Assembly: GCA_020064725.1 (NCBI GenBank)
Contig: JAGTWJ010000001.1
Coordinates: forward strand, 4,960,001 to 5,024,000
Direction of reading: 5' to 3'
Origin: Drechslerella dactyloides
Lineage: Eukaryota; Ascomycota; Orbiliomycetes; Orbiliales; Orbiliaceae
Length of the DNA stretch: 64,000 nt
This document shows, in pieces, positions 1 through 10,800 of the stretch (its first letter is position 1; every line of letters begins with the position of its first letter). The notes beneath the pieces are model-generated. The model was not told where the DNA came from and searched no databases. It saw only the letters and a program-made list of their open reading frames with translations. The position numbers and the translations under genes are program-made.

Positions 1-1227
1 TTATACAAACGGATGGTCTTGCAAACCAAATCCACAGTTATACTGTTTAAAAGAGAGGGTCTGGCTTACGAGAGAACACGCGGGCTTAACAAGATCAAGG
101 CTCTGGCCGATGTCGAGCATCGCTAAGAATGACCGGCCACATGCAGACAGTTGATCCGCTGGATCCAGTTTACATCAGCTGACTTAGGACAGACACACTC
201 AATACACATCGGTATCTGCCCCACAGATGCACGGAATTCTGCAGCACACGCAGAGGGATATGCAACCGTGATTCCAGAACCTGATTGGCTATCGTTCCCC
301 GTACGCTAGCGTATAGTAAGCATATACTAAGATATAATATCGCTTCGCAATCTGTGGCCGCTGCCCAGCCTCTTCTTGTCGAACGCGAAGCTAAGTGATT
401 TACAAAACATATATTTGCATCCATGATCATTTGAGTTGAAAGACGTCGCATGTCGTGCGTTACCGGTCCAATACCCGGACTCGCCAAGGTACCACGAAGC
501 CAGCTTCCCGATCGATCCAATCACTGCTTGTGGTAGGTACCGAAGTGCAACCAACCAGGATACGTAACGCTCGTGCAGCTGCCTCAGCTCGTGGGGAAGA
601 CCAATCGAATAATGCAAAAATGAGAGTCCGATGGGTGAGCGGCTACACGGGAAGTTTAATTAGCTTCGCTAACCCGTTAAGCTTCCTGCCTTTCGTGGGC
701 TTGATGATACACGTAGCGAGCTGAGAGCGATATCTATGATTGGTCGGATGTAGCGGATCTGCATTTGACGTCGGTATTTGTACACGGGAGTCGGAAGATC
801 GGAATTTATCCTAACCTCATCTAGATGCATCTATATCGAGAAAGTGATAATATGCTGCATATATTGTCTATCTCTAGGCCCAAAAATTGGAGTAATCGAA
901 TGGACGGATGTGTACAACGATGTTCGGAGTTCATGACGTTCATACCTACCTAGACAGGAGACATTCAAGAACTGTCCCTGGCAGACAGCTGACAGGTCCC
1001 TCAAGCTTACCACGCAGACGGACTCATTTGTTTGTACCTTCAGGCGTATATATTGCTGTGAGGATGTCCTGACTCGAACCTACTACCTGATCACTGATGA
1101 CCCAGTCTCCATCCCAAAGACGCTCGCTATCAAGATACCCGAAGAGCAGCGCTGCGTCCTCAAAACTACATGATATATATCCTGTCCTTGTGTAACAACT
1201 GGCCGCAACACGCAAAATACAACAAAG
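1..1227. other. Intergenic, no gene recognised
   Basis: No reading frame here resembles a known protein and no tRNA-like structure was found. The frames present are short and overlap on both strands. The last 100-200 bases are presumably the promoter and leader of the AsaB-like gene that starts at 1228. Confidence 0.6.
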
Positions 1228-2106
1228 ATGGCCCCAGCAGCAACCCTCGAGGAAGAGCCTTCCTCGACGACCGCCACAGTCTTCTACTCCAACCCACCTG
1301 TCGACGGCTCCTACGGCTTCGTAAGCGGGTATGCTTCACCAGTTACCGGAAAGCGTGAAAGCAACGTTACTGGCAATCCCGTCACAGTCAAAATCAACAA
1401 CATCCGCACCGCCACGACTCCAATAACCCTCGACGGCACCGGCTTTGAAGTCCGCCACGCCCCCTCCGCTTTCTCACAAGACCCCACAAACTTCTCATCG
1501 GACGCCAAAATCGAGGCCGACTACTACCCTGAGATTCGGTTCCTTCTCCTGGCCGCTACGGGTGCAAAGGAAGCCACCATCTTCGAACACACGATCCGCC
1601 GCAACAACCCCGGCGAGGCCGAACTCGACGAATCCAAACGCCAGCCCGTTAGCCGCGTGCACGTCGACCAGACCACAAAAGCCACCCATGATCGTGTTCG
1701 TCTTCACCGCCCCGACCGTGCCGACGACCTCCTCTCCCGTCGCGTGCAGCTCATCAACGTCTGGCGGCCCATCCAGCACGTCGCATCCGACCACCCGCTC
1801 GCCTGTGCCGTCTATGGCACCATCGATCCGGCTGCAGACTTAATCCCCACGCTGCTCGACAACCCCCCGCCAATGCCAAAGGGAGAATTGTATTCTGTGA
1901 AGTATAATCCGAAGCATGAGTGGTACTACGCGAAGGACATGCAGGTGGACGAGGTCATGATGATCAAGATTTTCGATAGCGAGGGATTGAAAGAGGGGAG
2001 CGACGTGGCAGTCATGGCTCCACACACGGCTTTCGATGATCCTGCGACGCCAGCGGATGCGCCCAAGCGGCAGAGCATTGAAGTTCGATGCTTGTTGTTT
2101 TATTAG
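1228..2106 (+). CDS. AsaB/CmcJ-like hydroxylase/desaturase family protein
   Basis: Single-exon protein of 292 residues that matches the fungal family of AsaB-like hydroxylase/desaturases (also annotated as GA4 desaturase or 7-alpha-cephem-methoxylase-like). Visible family marks are VHVDQT in the middle, the NVWRPIQHVASDHPLA block with its following tyrosine, YAKDMQVDEVMMIKIFDS, and the ending HTAFDDPATPADAPKRQSIE. Members are oxidoreductases often found in secondary metabolite clusters, but their substrates are mostly unknown. Nothing next to this copy looks like a biosynthetic cluster: its neighbour is a GATA-finger gene on the other strand. The substrate cannot be inferred. The family call is firm; the reaction is not. 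The start is the first ATG of the frame and gives the usual length. Confidence 0.88.
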   Translation: MAPAATLEEEPSSTTATVFYSNPPVDGSYGFVSGYASPVTGKRESNVTGNPVTVKINNIRTATTPITLDGTGFEVRHAPSAFSQDPTNFSSDAKIEADYYPEIRFLLLAATGAKEATIFEHTIRRNNPGEAELDESKRQPVSRVHVDQTTKATHDRVRLHRPDRADDLLSRRVQLINVWRPIQHVASDHPLACAVYGTIDPAADLIPTLLDNPPPMPKGELYSVKYNPKHEWYYAKDMQVDEVMMIKIFDSEGLKEGSDVAVMAPHTAFDDPATPADAPKRQSIEVRCLLFY

Positions 2107-2946
2107 GCTGCTAGCTGGTGAGGTTGCGAATGAGCGGAGGGCGGCAATTCGATATGGCGACAACTCCATTTTACAAATGTGGATGAACGGGACCGCGGAT
2201 GTGCAAACGCAGTATATACGACCCTGTATTGAGAACTATGGCAAAACGCTCTGGCGTAAATGTTTACAGCATGTATATTGCATGTAAACATCATACAAAT
2301 GGGCTATTGATAGTTATATACAGCTTGCAATCGGGTTGAAAATGGGATTTCAAGTGAGCTGCGTGCAGGATTGCAAGGTCTGCAATATGTGTGTTCGATC
2401 GTGGCCAGCTCTTGAGTTGTTCGCTGGCTGTCGAGTTGGACGTTTGGTCGCGGTCTTTTTGCAAGCAGAAACACATCTAGAGCATGCTAGGATGTATGCC
2501 AACAGGAAAGGCGAAAGTCTGATGTAAGTATTAGATATTAGGAATTATCTTGAAAGTTAATGCACATTACATGCACGTGCACAGCTGAGAACATAGTGAA
2601 GAGACAATCGCACCACAAAGCGGCGACGACAGTATACTAGTAATAAGCTAGACTGATCGATGAAAGTTGAATTGTAATCAACGATAAAAAGGCAATTGCC
2701 CCCCAAGCTCCTCCCATACCACCGTTTCAGGATAACACCGCAATTTCAGGTCATAGGCAAGACTCCTGTTGCTCCGGATCCGGCCAATACAAATAACATA
2801 ACGAATAATACGGCGTCGGAGAGAAGCTGTAAAAGAGCAGGCTGAAGGGATAGAAACGTAGTCACCATTAACACCAAATTGTAACATGCAGTCGGTACGC
2901 CCAGACTGCCTTCCCGTCAAAGGATCCTAAACACCTGCACAAATGA
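2107..2946. other. Intergenic between convergent AsaB-like and GATA-finger genes
   Basis: About 840 nt holding the 3' ends of two convergent genes. Only short overlapping frames are present, none with a recognisable domain. Confidence 0.55.
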
Positions 2947-5629
2947 TCATGTCGATATGTCGGGCGTCAGCTGATGCGTTCCTGACAGCGTGATAGTTTC
3001 AGAAGCCTCGACAGGCTCGACCCTCGTCGGCTCGTCATGAATCTTAGACTCCATTATCGCCTGGATCAACTTGCCGCTCTTAGCAGCAACCTTGCCGGTT
3101 CTGACCCCACCGGCATTCTTCGGGCGCGACATCCTAGGGCCGTATTCAAGAGGTGCCTCGCCTCTCTCTTTCTTATCTTGGTTCGTCTTCCACTTGATGC
3201 CGCAGGCGTTGCACACGACGACGGTCTCGCCATCGATTTCCGCGCGACGCCAAAGACTTGTCTTGTTAGTTCCGCAGAGATGGCAATTCTTGCTCGGGTC
3301 AGCGACCCGACCCTTGCGTGAGTACTTTGTCTTGATCTTCGTTTTGGGTAAGTCAAGCGCGATGCCGCCATTTTCAAGGATGAGGTGCTAGAAGAAGAAA
3401 AATTTATCGGTTAGCGTCTGTTAGTGCATGCATGGATTGCCACTATCACAAAGCATCCTGGGAAGATTTTTTTTTGGTGGGGTAGGGAAGAGATGGTAGC
3501 GGGGTAGGGTAAGCAATTTTCTCCTGCAACCCAACGAAAACGGGATTAGATGCGTGAGCAGAGAAAAATTTTCTCTCGTCTCTTCGATCCCAGGGTTTTT
3601 CTCTCCAAGCAACCAATGAAATCAAAGATGCTTGTCGAAAGGAAAAAATAGCCCTTGGCCGCAGATACGTCTGCATCTACGCCAAGAAAAAAGAGGAAAA
3701 TAAGAAAATAAAGTAGAGGATGCGATGCGAAGAGCGTTTTAGTGCCTTTTGGAGCGTGTAGAGATGGTGTATATACAGGGAATCGATGGCTCTGATGCCC
3801 CACTAAGCATCCTTTCTGGGACACTTTTGCTTGCTCTTTTCTCTTTTTTCATCGTCGGAGCAGGGATGAGCGAGACTTCCCTACGCGGGAAGCCCGAAGG
3901 GTACTTACCGATTTTTTCTTAGCCTTGACAATCGACGTCGTCGGCTTTGGTAGTGTATGACCACGGAGAATTTCCTGGTACATCATTTCCTCCGCTGCAG
4001 CAGCTGCCGCCGTAGCCGCTTTGGCCAATCGCTTCTTCGCTTCTTCTTCTTCCTTGAGCCTTCGCGCCTCCGCTTCTTGGGCGGCTCGGATTTCTGCCTC
4101 GTCTCGTTTCAGGCGCATGAGGAGGTATCCATGATTGGCACGTGTGTACGTTGCCATGATTTCCTTCATGTAGGCTCGGACGGTTGCGGGGTCTTCAACT
4201 ACTCTCGCTATAGGTTCTAGGGTTTTAGGAGTGGGGGCGTTGATGGTGATTGTTATGGGCTGGAAGGTCTGATCTGTGGTTGATACGTAAAGGTATGACA
4301 GCAGCAGCTCCGTCTTGTTATGGCGGTATTCTATGATGGACTTTCGTGGGATATAGTAGCGGTCGCCAATCGTGGCAATGGAGAACTCAAACACAACATC
4401 TTTGATATCTAGATGCTTCCGGTCCGCAAGGCTCAGCTGTTTAGGCTTGGGGAGAACCGTTATGGACGGCCTTGGGGCTACTGGCTGTGGAGTTTGAGTC
4501 GGTCGGTCCGGGACTGGCCCTGCTGGTTGAATGGCCTGATACGTCGGCCTTGGTGCCGTAGGTGCTCCATTTGTCGGAGAGGAGGCAGCGGCGGTTTGTG
4601 GCGGTGGTGAAGGAGATTGGGGTGCAAGGGCAGCTCTCTGAGCCTTTGCAGCAGCACTTGCGCGGGCTAATGGTGTTAGTTCATCGATGTGGGCTTGGAA
4701 GGCGGCCAACTGCTCCTGATTCGCTTGGCCCGACGCCACTACTCTCATCAATGCCTTCAAAGTGGGATCATTAGAGGCGCGAGTTGCCAGGAGCTGGATT
4801 ACGGGATCCGGGCCAGGGTTGTGCTGAGGAGCAGCCGGTGGCGGCGAGGCGCCATTAGAGTGTTGGCGAGCATGGCCATTGGCGTGCCCATTTGTATGGC
4901 CATTAGTGTGACTGTTGGTGTGACCGTTCGTATGACCATTTTGATGACCATTGCTTTGCGAGTTGGGCTTCGGTAGCAGAGCTGGCTTATAGCTGCCGGG
5001 CCGACCAGAATGAGGCTGTTTGGGCATCTGCCCGAGCTGGGCCTGGTACTGCTCCTGCTGCTGCTGAAACTCAAGTTCCCGCTGTCGTTCCTTCTCTCTG
5101 TCTCTAACGGTATAGAGCTTTGCTTCGAAGACATGGGGGTGTATGCTGATCATGCATTCTCCGATTTTGACCATGGAGTCTTTCGGAGGATTCTTCGCGT
5201 CGACTACAGCGAACTTCTTCTTGCTTGGTTTCGCCCAGTATCGATCGAACATCCTTCCTGACAGCCAGACATCGCGGGATCGTTCGAAGGCAGTTTGCAG
5301 GACCGCGCTATGAAGCCGGACATATCTCATTAGTATATTGTCTGTCAATCAGTATTCCGCCCTGAGAAGGCCCACCTTTCCGATATCGTCTTCCATTCTC
5401 GCGAGGGTAGCGTCTCGGAATCTTGGAGCTGCTTCGAGAACGGTAACGGTCCGTGTGGCTCGAAGGAGGTCGGCACTTCCTCCTCCGCTGGGGCTGCTGG
5501 GGCTTCCGGCTGCGGTGGCTCTACGGGGGTAGCGCTCTTAGCAGCGACCCCCTTCGCTGACTCGTGCCTTTTGGGTGTGCCCCGGATGGTCGACTCGCGC
5601 AGCGAACGCTTCCTCTTTACATCCGCCAT
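2947..5629 (-). CDS. GATA-type zinc finger nuclear protein, three exons
   Basis: Exons 5629-5376, 5307-3909 and 3387-2947 join in phase to give 697 residues. The first junction restores the family-like run ISESAVLQTAFERSRDVWLSG. The last exon carries a GATA-type finger with cysteines 586, 589, 610 and 613 (C-x2-C-x20-C-x2-C) and the typical NACGIKW end. The middle contains a conserved-looking block around YIPRKSIIEY and a charged helix, and is otherwise low complexity (Q, P, A and an Asn-Gly-His repeat). Fungal proteins of this layout are annotated as GATA factors or chromatin-remodeller subunits. I infer a nuclear chromatin or transcription role and cannot name an ortholog. The second intron is unusually long (521 nt); its donor GTAAGT is strong. 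Without that splice the frame stops at 3849, before the finger. Confidence 0.82.
3388..3908 (-). other. 521-nt intron of the GATA-finger gene
   Basis: Donor GTAAGT at 3908-3903 and acceptor TTCTTCTAG just before 3387. It is 4-10 times longer than most other introns in the window and separates the low-complexity body from the zinc-finger exon. A further small exon inside it cannot be excluded. Confidence 0.65.
4855..4955 (-). repeat. Coding repeat of Asn-Gly-His units
   Basis: A 12-nt unit coding for Asn-Gly-His plus one residue (Thr, Gln, Ala) is repeated about eight times inside exon 2 of the GATA-finger gene. It makes a His/Asn-rich linker that is expected to be disordered. Confidence 0.8.
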
Positions 5630-6276
5630 CTTGCAATCTGGAAGGGTCTATCGCGCGACTAACATTCGGGCAGTCTGTCGGGCAGTCTGTCGGGTGTTCG
5701 TGTACACGTGGTGTATCGTTCGTGTGGTCGATGGTGGAACGGTGGTGGTGGTGGTGGTGCGATGAACTCAAATCGCTCAGACTTCAAGCTCATTATCATC
5801 AAAGGATCATGTTGGAGCGAATATGACTAAGCAACGCAATCGGTTGGGGCAAAATCCCACGCGCTCAACACGTTGCCTATCGGCCTGATATGTGTCTAAG
5901 ATGCACAGGTCGCTGCCGTTCAACCAGATCTCCAGATGCTCAGAGCGCTGGTCTTGAGCAATATAGAGCACCCTATAAGAATAAGAAATATTGCACCACC
6001 ACTCAAGGTAACAAACATCACACCTGCGTATCAAATCACCTCAGCCATGCTGAATGCAAAAGCTCCCACCCTTATTCGTGCACAGGACGGAGTTACAAAT
6101 GAGCGAGGAAGGTCAAGGTAATCGACTCACTGGGGCTGCATACTAACTTAAGCCAAAGCTTTGCTGAGAAATATCACGCATGTGTAGGCGTCGGTCGAAG
6201 TCGGAACCTCCTGGCTTGAAGCCCCTGCCGGTATGTCTCCGGCCCGCAGCTTGAAACTTTTGCACGTTGGCCTACA

Positions 6277-6888
6277 ATGATGCTGATACCACCCCTCCCG
6301 AACCATCAGACTGGCATCAGGAAGCAGCGTCAAACCAGGAGATCTCGCCACCAGCCGAAGAAGATTGCTTTGCCGTCGGACAAAGCACTGGCTACCCTTC
6401 TCCAAAATGGGCTTGAAGCCCCCGACGAGAGACTTATTAAGGTGGTCAATCTTTCTCTATCGATCAACCGTCCTTCGCACCCGAATCAATACTCAATCAT
6501 TCACCCAAGGGAAACCATCGCCCGAGTTCATTGTTTTGGAGACAGCGATCTCATTCCAGCGTTCGAGCAACTTCGAGTGCAAGAATCACCCGGACAACAG
6601 GCTGCAATGACTATTCCCCAGGCATTCGCGCTTCCGTCTCCAGATCCCAGCCGTTCGGCAGCATCCATCGTGCATGAACACATCCTGGCTCATCCTCGCC
6701 CTTCCAGGATTCAGATGGTGGTAAGACAGGAATATCTCTTCCCACCCAGCGGCATTTGTTTTTTCAGGTTATTGATGCTGGCGGCCCAGACGACGCGCGC
6801 TGGAAAATGGCAGGCTCCGATTGGTCTTCTGGAAAACAAGAGTGACGGCGACAGCGAGCGGAACGACGAAATGCTCATGAAGGGATGA
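6277..6888 (+). CDS. Unrecognised single-exon ORF
   Basis: A frame of 203 codons from an ATG with no domain I recognise. Codon third positions look somewhat coding-like, but there is no signal peptide, membrane segment or known motif. It could equally be an exon of a larger unrecognised gene or chance. Listed at low confidence because no other gene fills this part of the intergenic region. Confidence 0.25.
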   Translation: MMLIPPLPNHQTGIRKQRQTRRSRHQPKKIALPSDKALATLLQNGLEAPDERLIKVVNLSLSINRPSHPNQYSIIHPRETIARVHCFGDSDLIPAFEQLRVQESPGQQAAMTIPQAFALPSPDPSRSAASIVHEHILAHPRPSRIQMVVRQEYLFPPSGICFFRLLMLAAQTTRAGKWQAPIGLLENKSDGDSERNDEMLMKG

Positions 6889-7499
6889 ATACAGTTGTCT
6901 CATGCAATCAGGCGGGTAAATCATCGTTAGTCGGTATATATATACTTATACTGAATTCCTGTTTCGTGACCTCAATACACAAGCGTGCTGTGTGCGTGCT
7001 TAAAGGATGGTTTTAAATACCGATCGCTAGGTAGTTGGCCGTAAAACTATATAATTCCGATTCGGTACCGGACAGGGCTAATCCTATGGCCTTAGTCAGA
7101 GTACTTAAACTCACTTTCTTGATACTACTTGTCTTCGCACCAATACGAATGAAAACTATAACCTTCTGTGGGACAACGGACAGATCTGGACCCTAGTATG
7201 CTCAATATGCCGCAGTTCGTTTGTGTGTTGGCACACTCTGGCTGTCGTGACGCCGCATGCTTTGAGTGCGGCACGTGTTTAATCTGAAGAGACCTCTTCT
7301 CTATACGAAGTGACCTTTGAGGCAGCCGTATGAAGTAGTAGTGTTTGGCAGAGGACGGCGCATGTCACGGAGATAATACGGTTTCACGAACCAGCTGCTT
7401 GTTTCGAGAGTGAGCACACGCGGAGACGTGCATTGGCGCCGCATCCTGCGCGAAACGCGACGGTGGGCGTTGGCTGGCAGAAAGGGGCGCGGCCACCAC

Positions 7500-7505
7500 A
7501 CGCGT
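7500..7505. promoter_or_regulatory. ACGCGT (MCB-like) element upstream of RIF1
   Basis: The palindrome ACGCGT, the core of the MluI cell-cycle box bound by MBF in yeasts, lies about 380 bases upstream of the RIF1 start in a GC-rich stretch. A functional role is inferred from the motif only. Confidence 0.3.
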
Positions 7506-7881
7506 AAAGTGGTTTTGCCCAATCGAAGCGTCGGCCGCCGCAGCCATCTGCTGCCCACCCAACTCTCCTCGCGGGTCTCCTCCACCCTTCCCGATCCTCG
7601 CATTTCCCCCATCGCCATTTCTGTTCTTCAGCCTTTCTCTCCGGATCCTGTTCTCTTCGCTTCTACCTGTGTATATTTAATATCTTGTAGCCTGCTGCTT
7701 TGTTCTCGCGGGGACTTTTACCCTGTTTTCCTGGTCTGGTTCCGCCCGTCGCCTTCAGTCTTTCCAGCGCCGTTGCTTGAGTCCCGTTGTTATGGCATCC
7801 TGAGAGTTCGCGACGTTCCTCGCCACGAACCCTCCAAACCCTCTCCCATCGATCCTCCGATAGACCACTCCCAACCTACAA

Positions 7882-10800
7882 ATGGCGGAGCCGACCAACG
7901 ACGTACCAGTTGCCCCGTCGTCCTCCAACATGGATGTTACAATGGAGGACGACGACGCGGCTTCCGACTTGAACAGCGTCGATAGCATACCCGCGAGACC
8001 TCCCACCCCTCCGAGGGATACCACTAAGCCAACACCCGCGCAAGACAATGGCGACCTGTCTCAGCGGTCGGAATACGACCTACCGGAGTCCTCCGCCGAG
8101 TGTCCTGCCACCGGGCAGAACAGACGTGTTAACTTCTCACCTTACATCAACTGGTACCAGCCTTGGAAGTACGACAACGACAAGCTGAAGTTCCCATCCC
8201 TCCGATCGATAGCCACGTCAGAAACTACTGCCCAGCCGCCTCCGAAATCGATCCTTAAGCCGTTCGAGAAATCAATAATCCTGATCTCCGAAAAGCCTGA
8301 TGGATTAACTGACTTTCCTATGGCGAACACCAACACTCCCTTTGCAGAACTGCTCGAGTCGGTGGTCCAGGCGCTTGCATCCTCGGAACGCACGAAGAAA
8401 TCCGATACCTACGCCTCCTTTGCCAACACCTTACGGGCATATGATGGTGTACCAGATATCAAGCTGTTGGCCGACAAGCTGGACCTGATCCTGAGCTTTA
8501 TCAAGAGAGATTTCAACGCCATGATCCCCGACGTTGGCACTCCTGATACTACATTGATTCGACAGGCTTGCAAGGTTCTGATTATTTTCGCCTGGCTGCC
8601 GGAGACGGTTGGACTGATATCCGATGAAGACGTCAATTACTTTCTCAATTTTGCTATCGAAGTCTTAGATCAGGGCACGTCTAAAGCATTATCGACCAAC
8701 TATCTATACTTCCTCAGCCAACAAAAGTTCCCATCTCGACTTATGACCCAGGAGAAGGTTACGAAGATCCTGCAGGTAGCCGGAGCGCTCAAGGACAAGC
8801 AGAAGGGGAACAGCGTAGATTTAGAACGGCTTAGCCTCTATGCTAGACTCCTATTACAAGCGAAGGGCGCGATGATTCAAAATGCGGATCTTTGGGTCGA
8901 CCATGTGTTCCAAGGCCTTATGAGCACAACATCACCTACGAGACTCCGGGCGATGACATTAGCTGCTGAAATGGAAAAAGAGTTTGGTAAGGAGAAGAAT
9001 ATCGCAAGGGCGGTGAACAAACTATTCCCAAGCAAAAAGGATAAGCCGAATGACGTAAACAAGAAGAGGCCATTCATCCAAAAGCGCCTTGAGAAGATGC
9101 TTGAGTCGAAGGATGACGCTGTTTTCGTCCCGCAAATATGGGGTTTCACAATATCGCTTCTACGAGGCCTCTCCATCCCGGTTGACCGCTGGGAGCACTT
9201 CAGTCCATTCCTGGGAATTATGTCGAAATGCTTCAATTCTTCCGAGCAGAATCTCAACATCTTCGCTCAGATAGCCTGGTCCAAGCTGATATATGCCTCG
9301 AATCTCAGTGTCGACACCACCCAGAAAAACTTTGAGCTCCTGTTGCGGCCAATAGTTGGCTACATCGACGAAAGCAAAGGCACCCGGCACACTAAGCAGG
9401 CGAAGAAAGCGGCAATTAGCAATGTCCACACTCTTATGTATTACGCCTTCCGGCCTGGTGCATCTGCCAAGCAGATTGAACACTTCTGGGATGCTATCGT
9501 CGAAGGTCTCGTTGCCAAATACCTCCTGAATTCACAGAATTTCATCGTTGATGGATGCAACATCCTTAATGGGCTCTTCAGTGGATCAGCGAAATGGGTG
9601 GAAAATCGTGTCTCCGAAGGATCATACATCACTGCTGCAGAAATACCAAGACTCGATCCGAAATGGATCCGTGCGAACAGTTCCTTGATCTTCAAGGCGC
9701 TGGAAGTCGCTGTGAGAACTTGCCTCAAGATCAAGGATCAGAGCGAAATCCCACATCTGACGACCTGGAAGAAACTGATGGCCAATATCGCAGAGTCTGC
9801 TAAGAAGGAGATTCGTATATCAGCTGAGATGATGGAGTTTGTAGCTAGCCTGCTGGGTTTTCTCAAGCGGCTCTGGACCCAGGGCTTCGCTGGCAAGAAA
9901 CTGACGCCTTACGAGGATAGCCAGTTTATGACGCATTTTGTTATATTGGTACAACTTGCGATTCAGGAACTGGGCACCGCGTGCTTCACTGAAAAGTGGC
10001 TAGCAGAAGATGGGAATGATCAGTTCGCGGCAGTGTCGACGCCATCTGGGAAGTTCATGTCGAATTCAAATAACGTTGTCCAACACCCACCGTTGTGGCA
10101 TCTCTTTCGCCTCTTTATCGACCCTTTTAAAGGTGCAAAAATTGGCGACAATTATGCCAGACCCATCTCGAACGTTCTTCTGCTTTGCGTCGACGCACAA
10201 GACTCTCGAAGGAAGAAGATCTCGCTGCTTGCGCAGGGCATAGCAGTCCTCCCGACTCATGACATTAGCGAGATCCATAAGACCGCATGGTCGATCCTAG
10301 CAGAAATTTGTGGACGCGTCCTCCCAGCCAAGGGTAGGGATACAATGGCATCAGCATTGGTGAACGGACCCGAGATTCGAGATGTTCTTACTATCCTCGA
10401 GTGGGGTTATCAGTAAGTTCTAGCTATCCGCAAAGGACGCTGTCGATATGATGCTGACATGACTGAATAGTCACTGCGGGCGAGAGGAGTTTCCACAGTG
10501 GAGGAGACTGTATACAACAGTCTACGAAACAGTCCAGAGCGAGAATGGTATCGCGTATCTAGGGCCGGCCGTAATCGATCCTCTATCCGAAGTCATGAGA
10601 CTGCCCAAGATTGATCTTGAATCGTAAGTAGTCCCAAATTTTTCAATATCGTTTGGTTCTAACCCCTCGGTAGGACAATGGCACTCGACTACATCACACT
10701 TCTCGCAGAAGGTCTTCAATATCCAAATATCTCGGTTCAATATGAACGAGTTTACAAATCCTTGTTTGGAGACCAGGCAAGGAAACATGCCCAGGTGTAA

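Larger units (their letters stand above)
5630..7881. other. Intergenic between GATA-finger gene and RIF1
   Basis: 2.25 kb. It contains a GGT microsatellite (about 5740-5760) just upstream of the GATA-finger start, a weak 203-codon frame at 6277-6888 listed separately, and the RIF1 promoter and leader, which is pyrimidine-rich from about 7550 on. Confidence 0.55.

Noticed and set aside
1050..1140. GGTTCGAGTC B-box-like motif on the minus strand
   Set aside because: No matching A box and no acceptor stem.
1228..2106. A secondary metabolite cluster around the AsaB-like gene
   Set aside because: No synthase, transporter, P450 or cluster regulator lies nearby.
7410..7985. 191-codon ORF overlapping the RIF1 start
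   Set aside because: It runs through the C/T-rich leader and into RIF1 in another frame; RIF1 is clearly the real gene.
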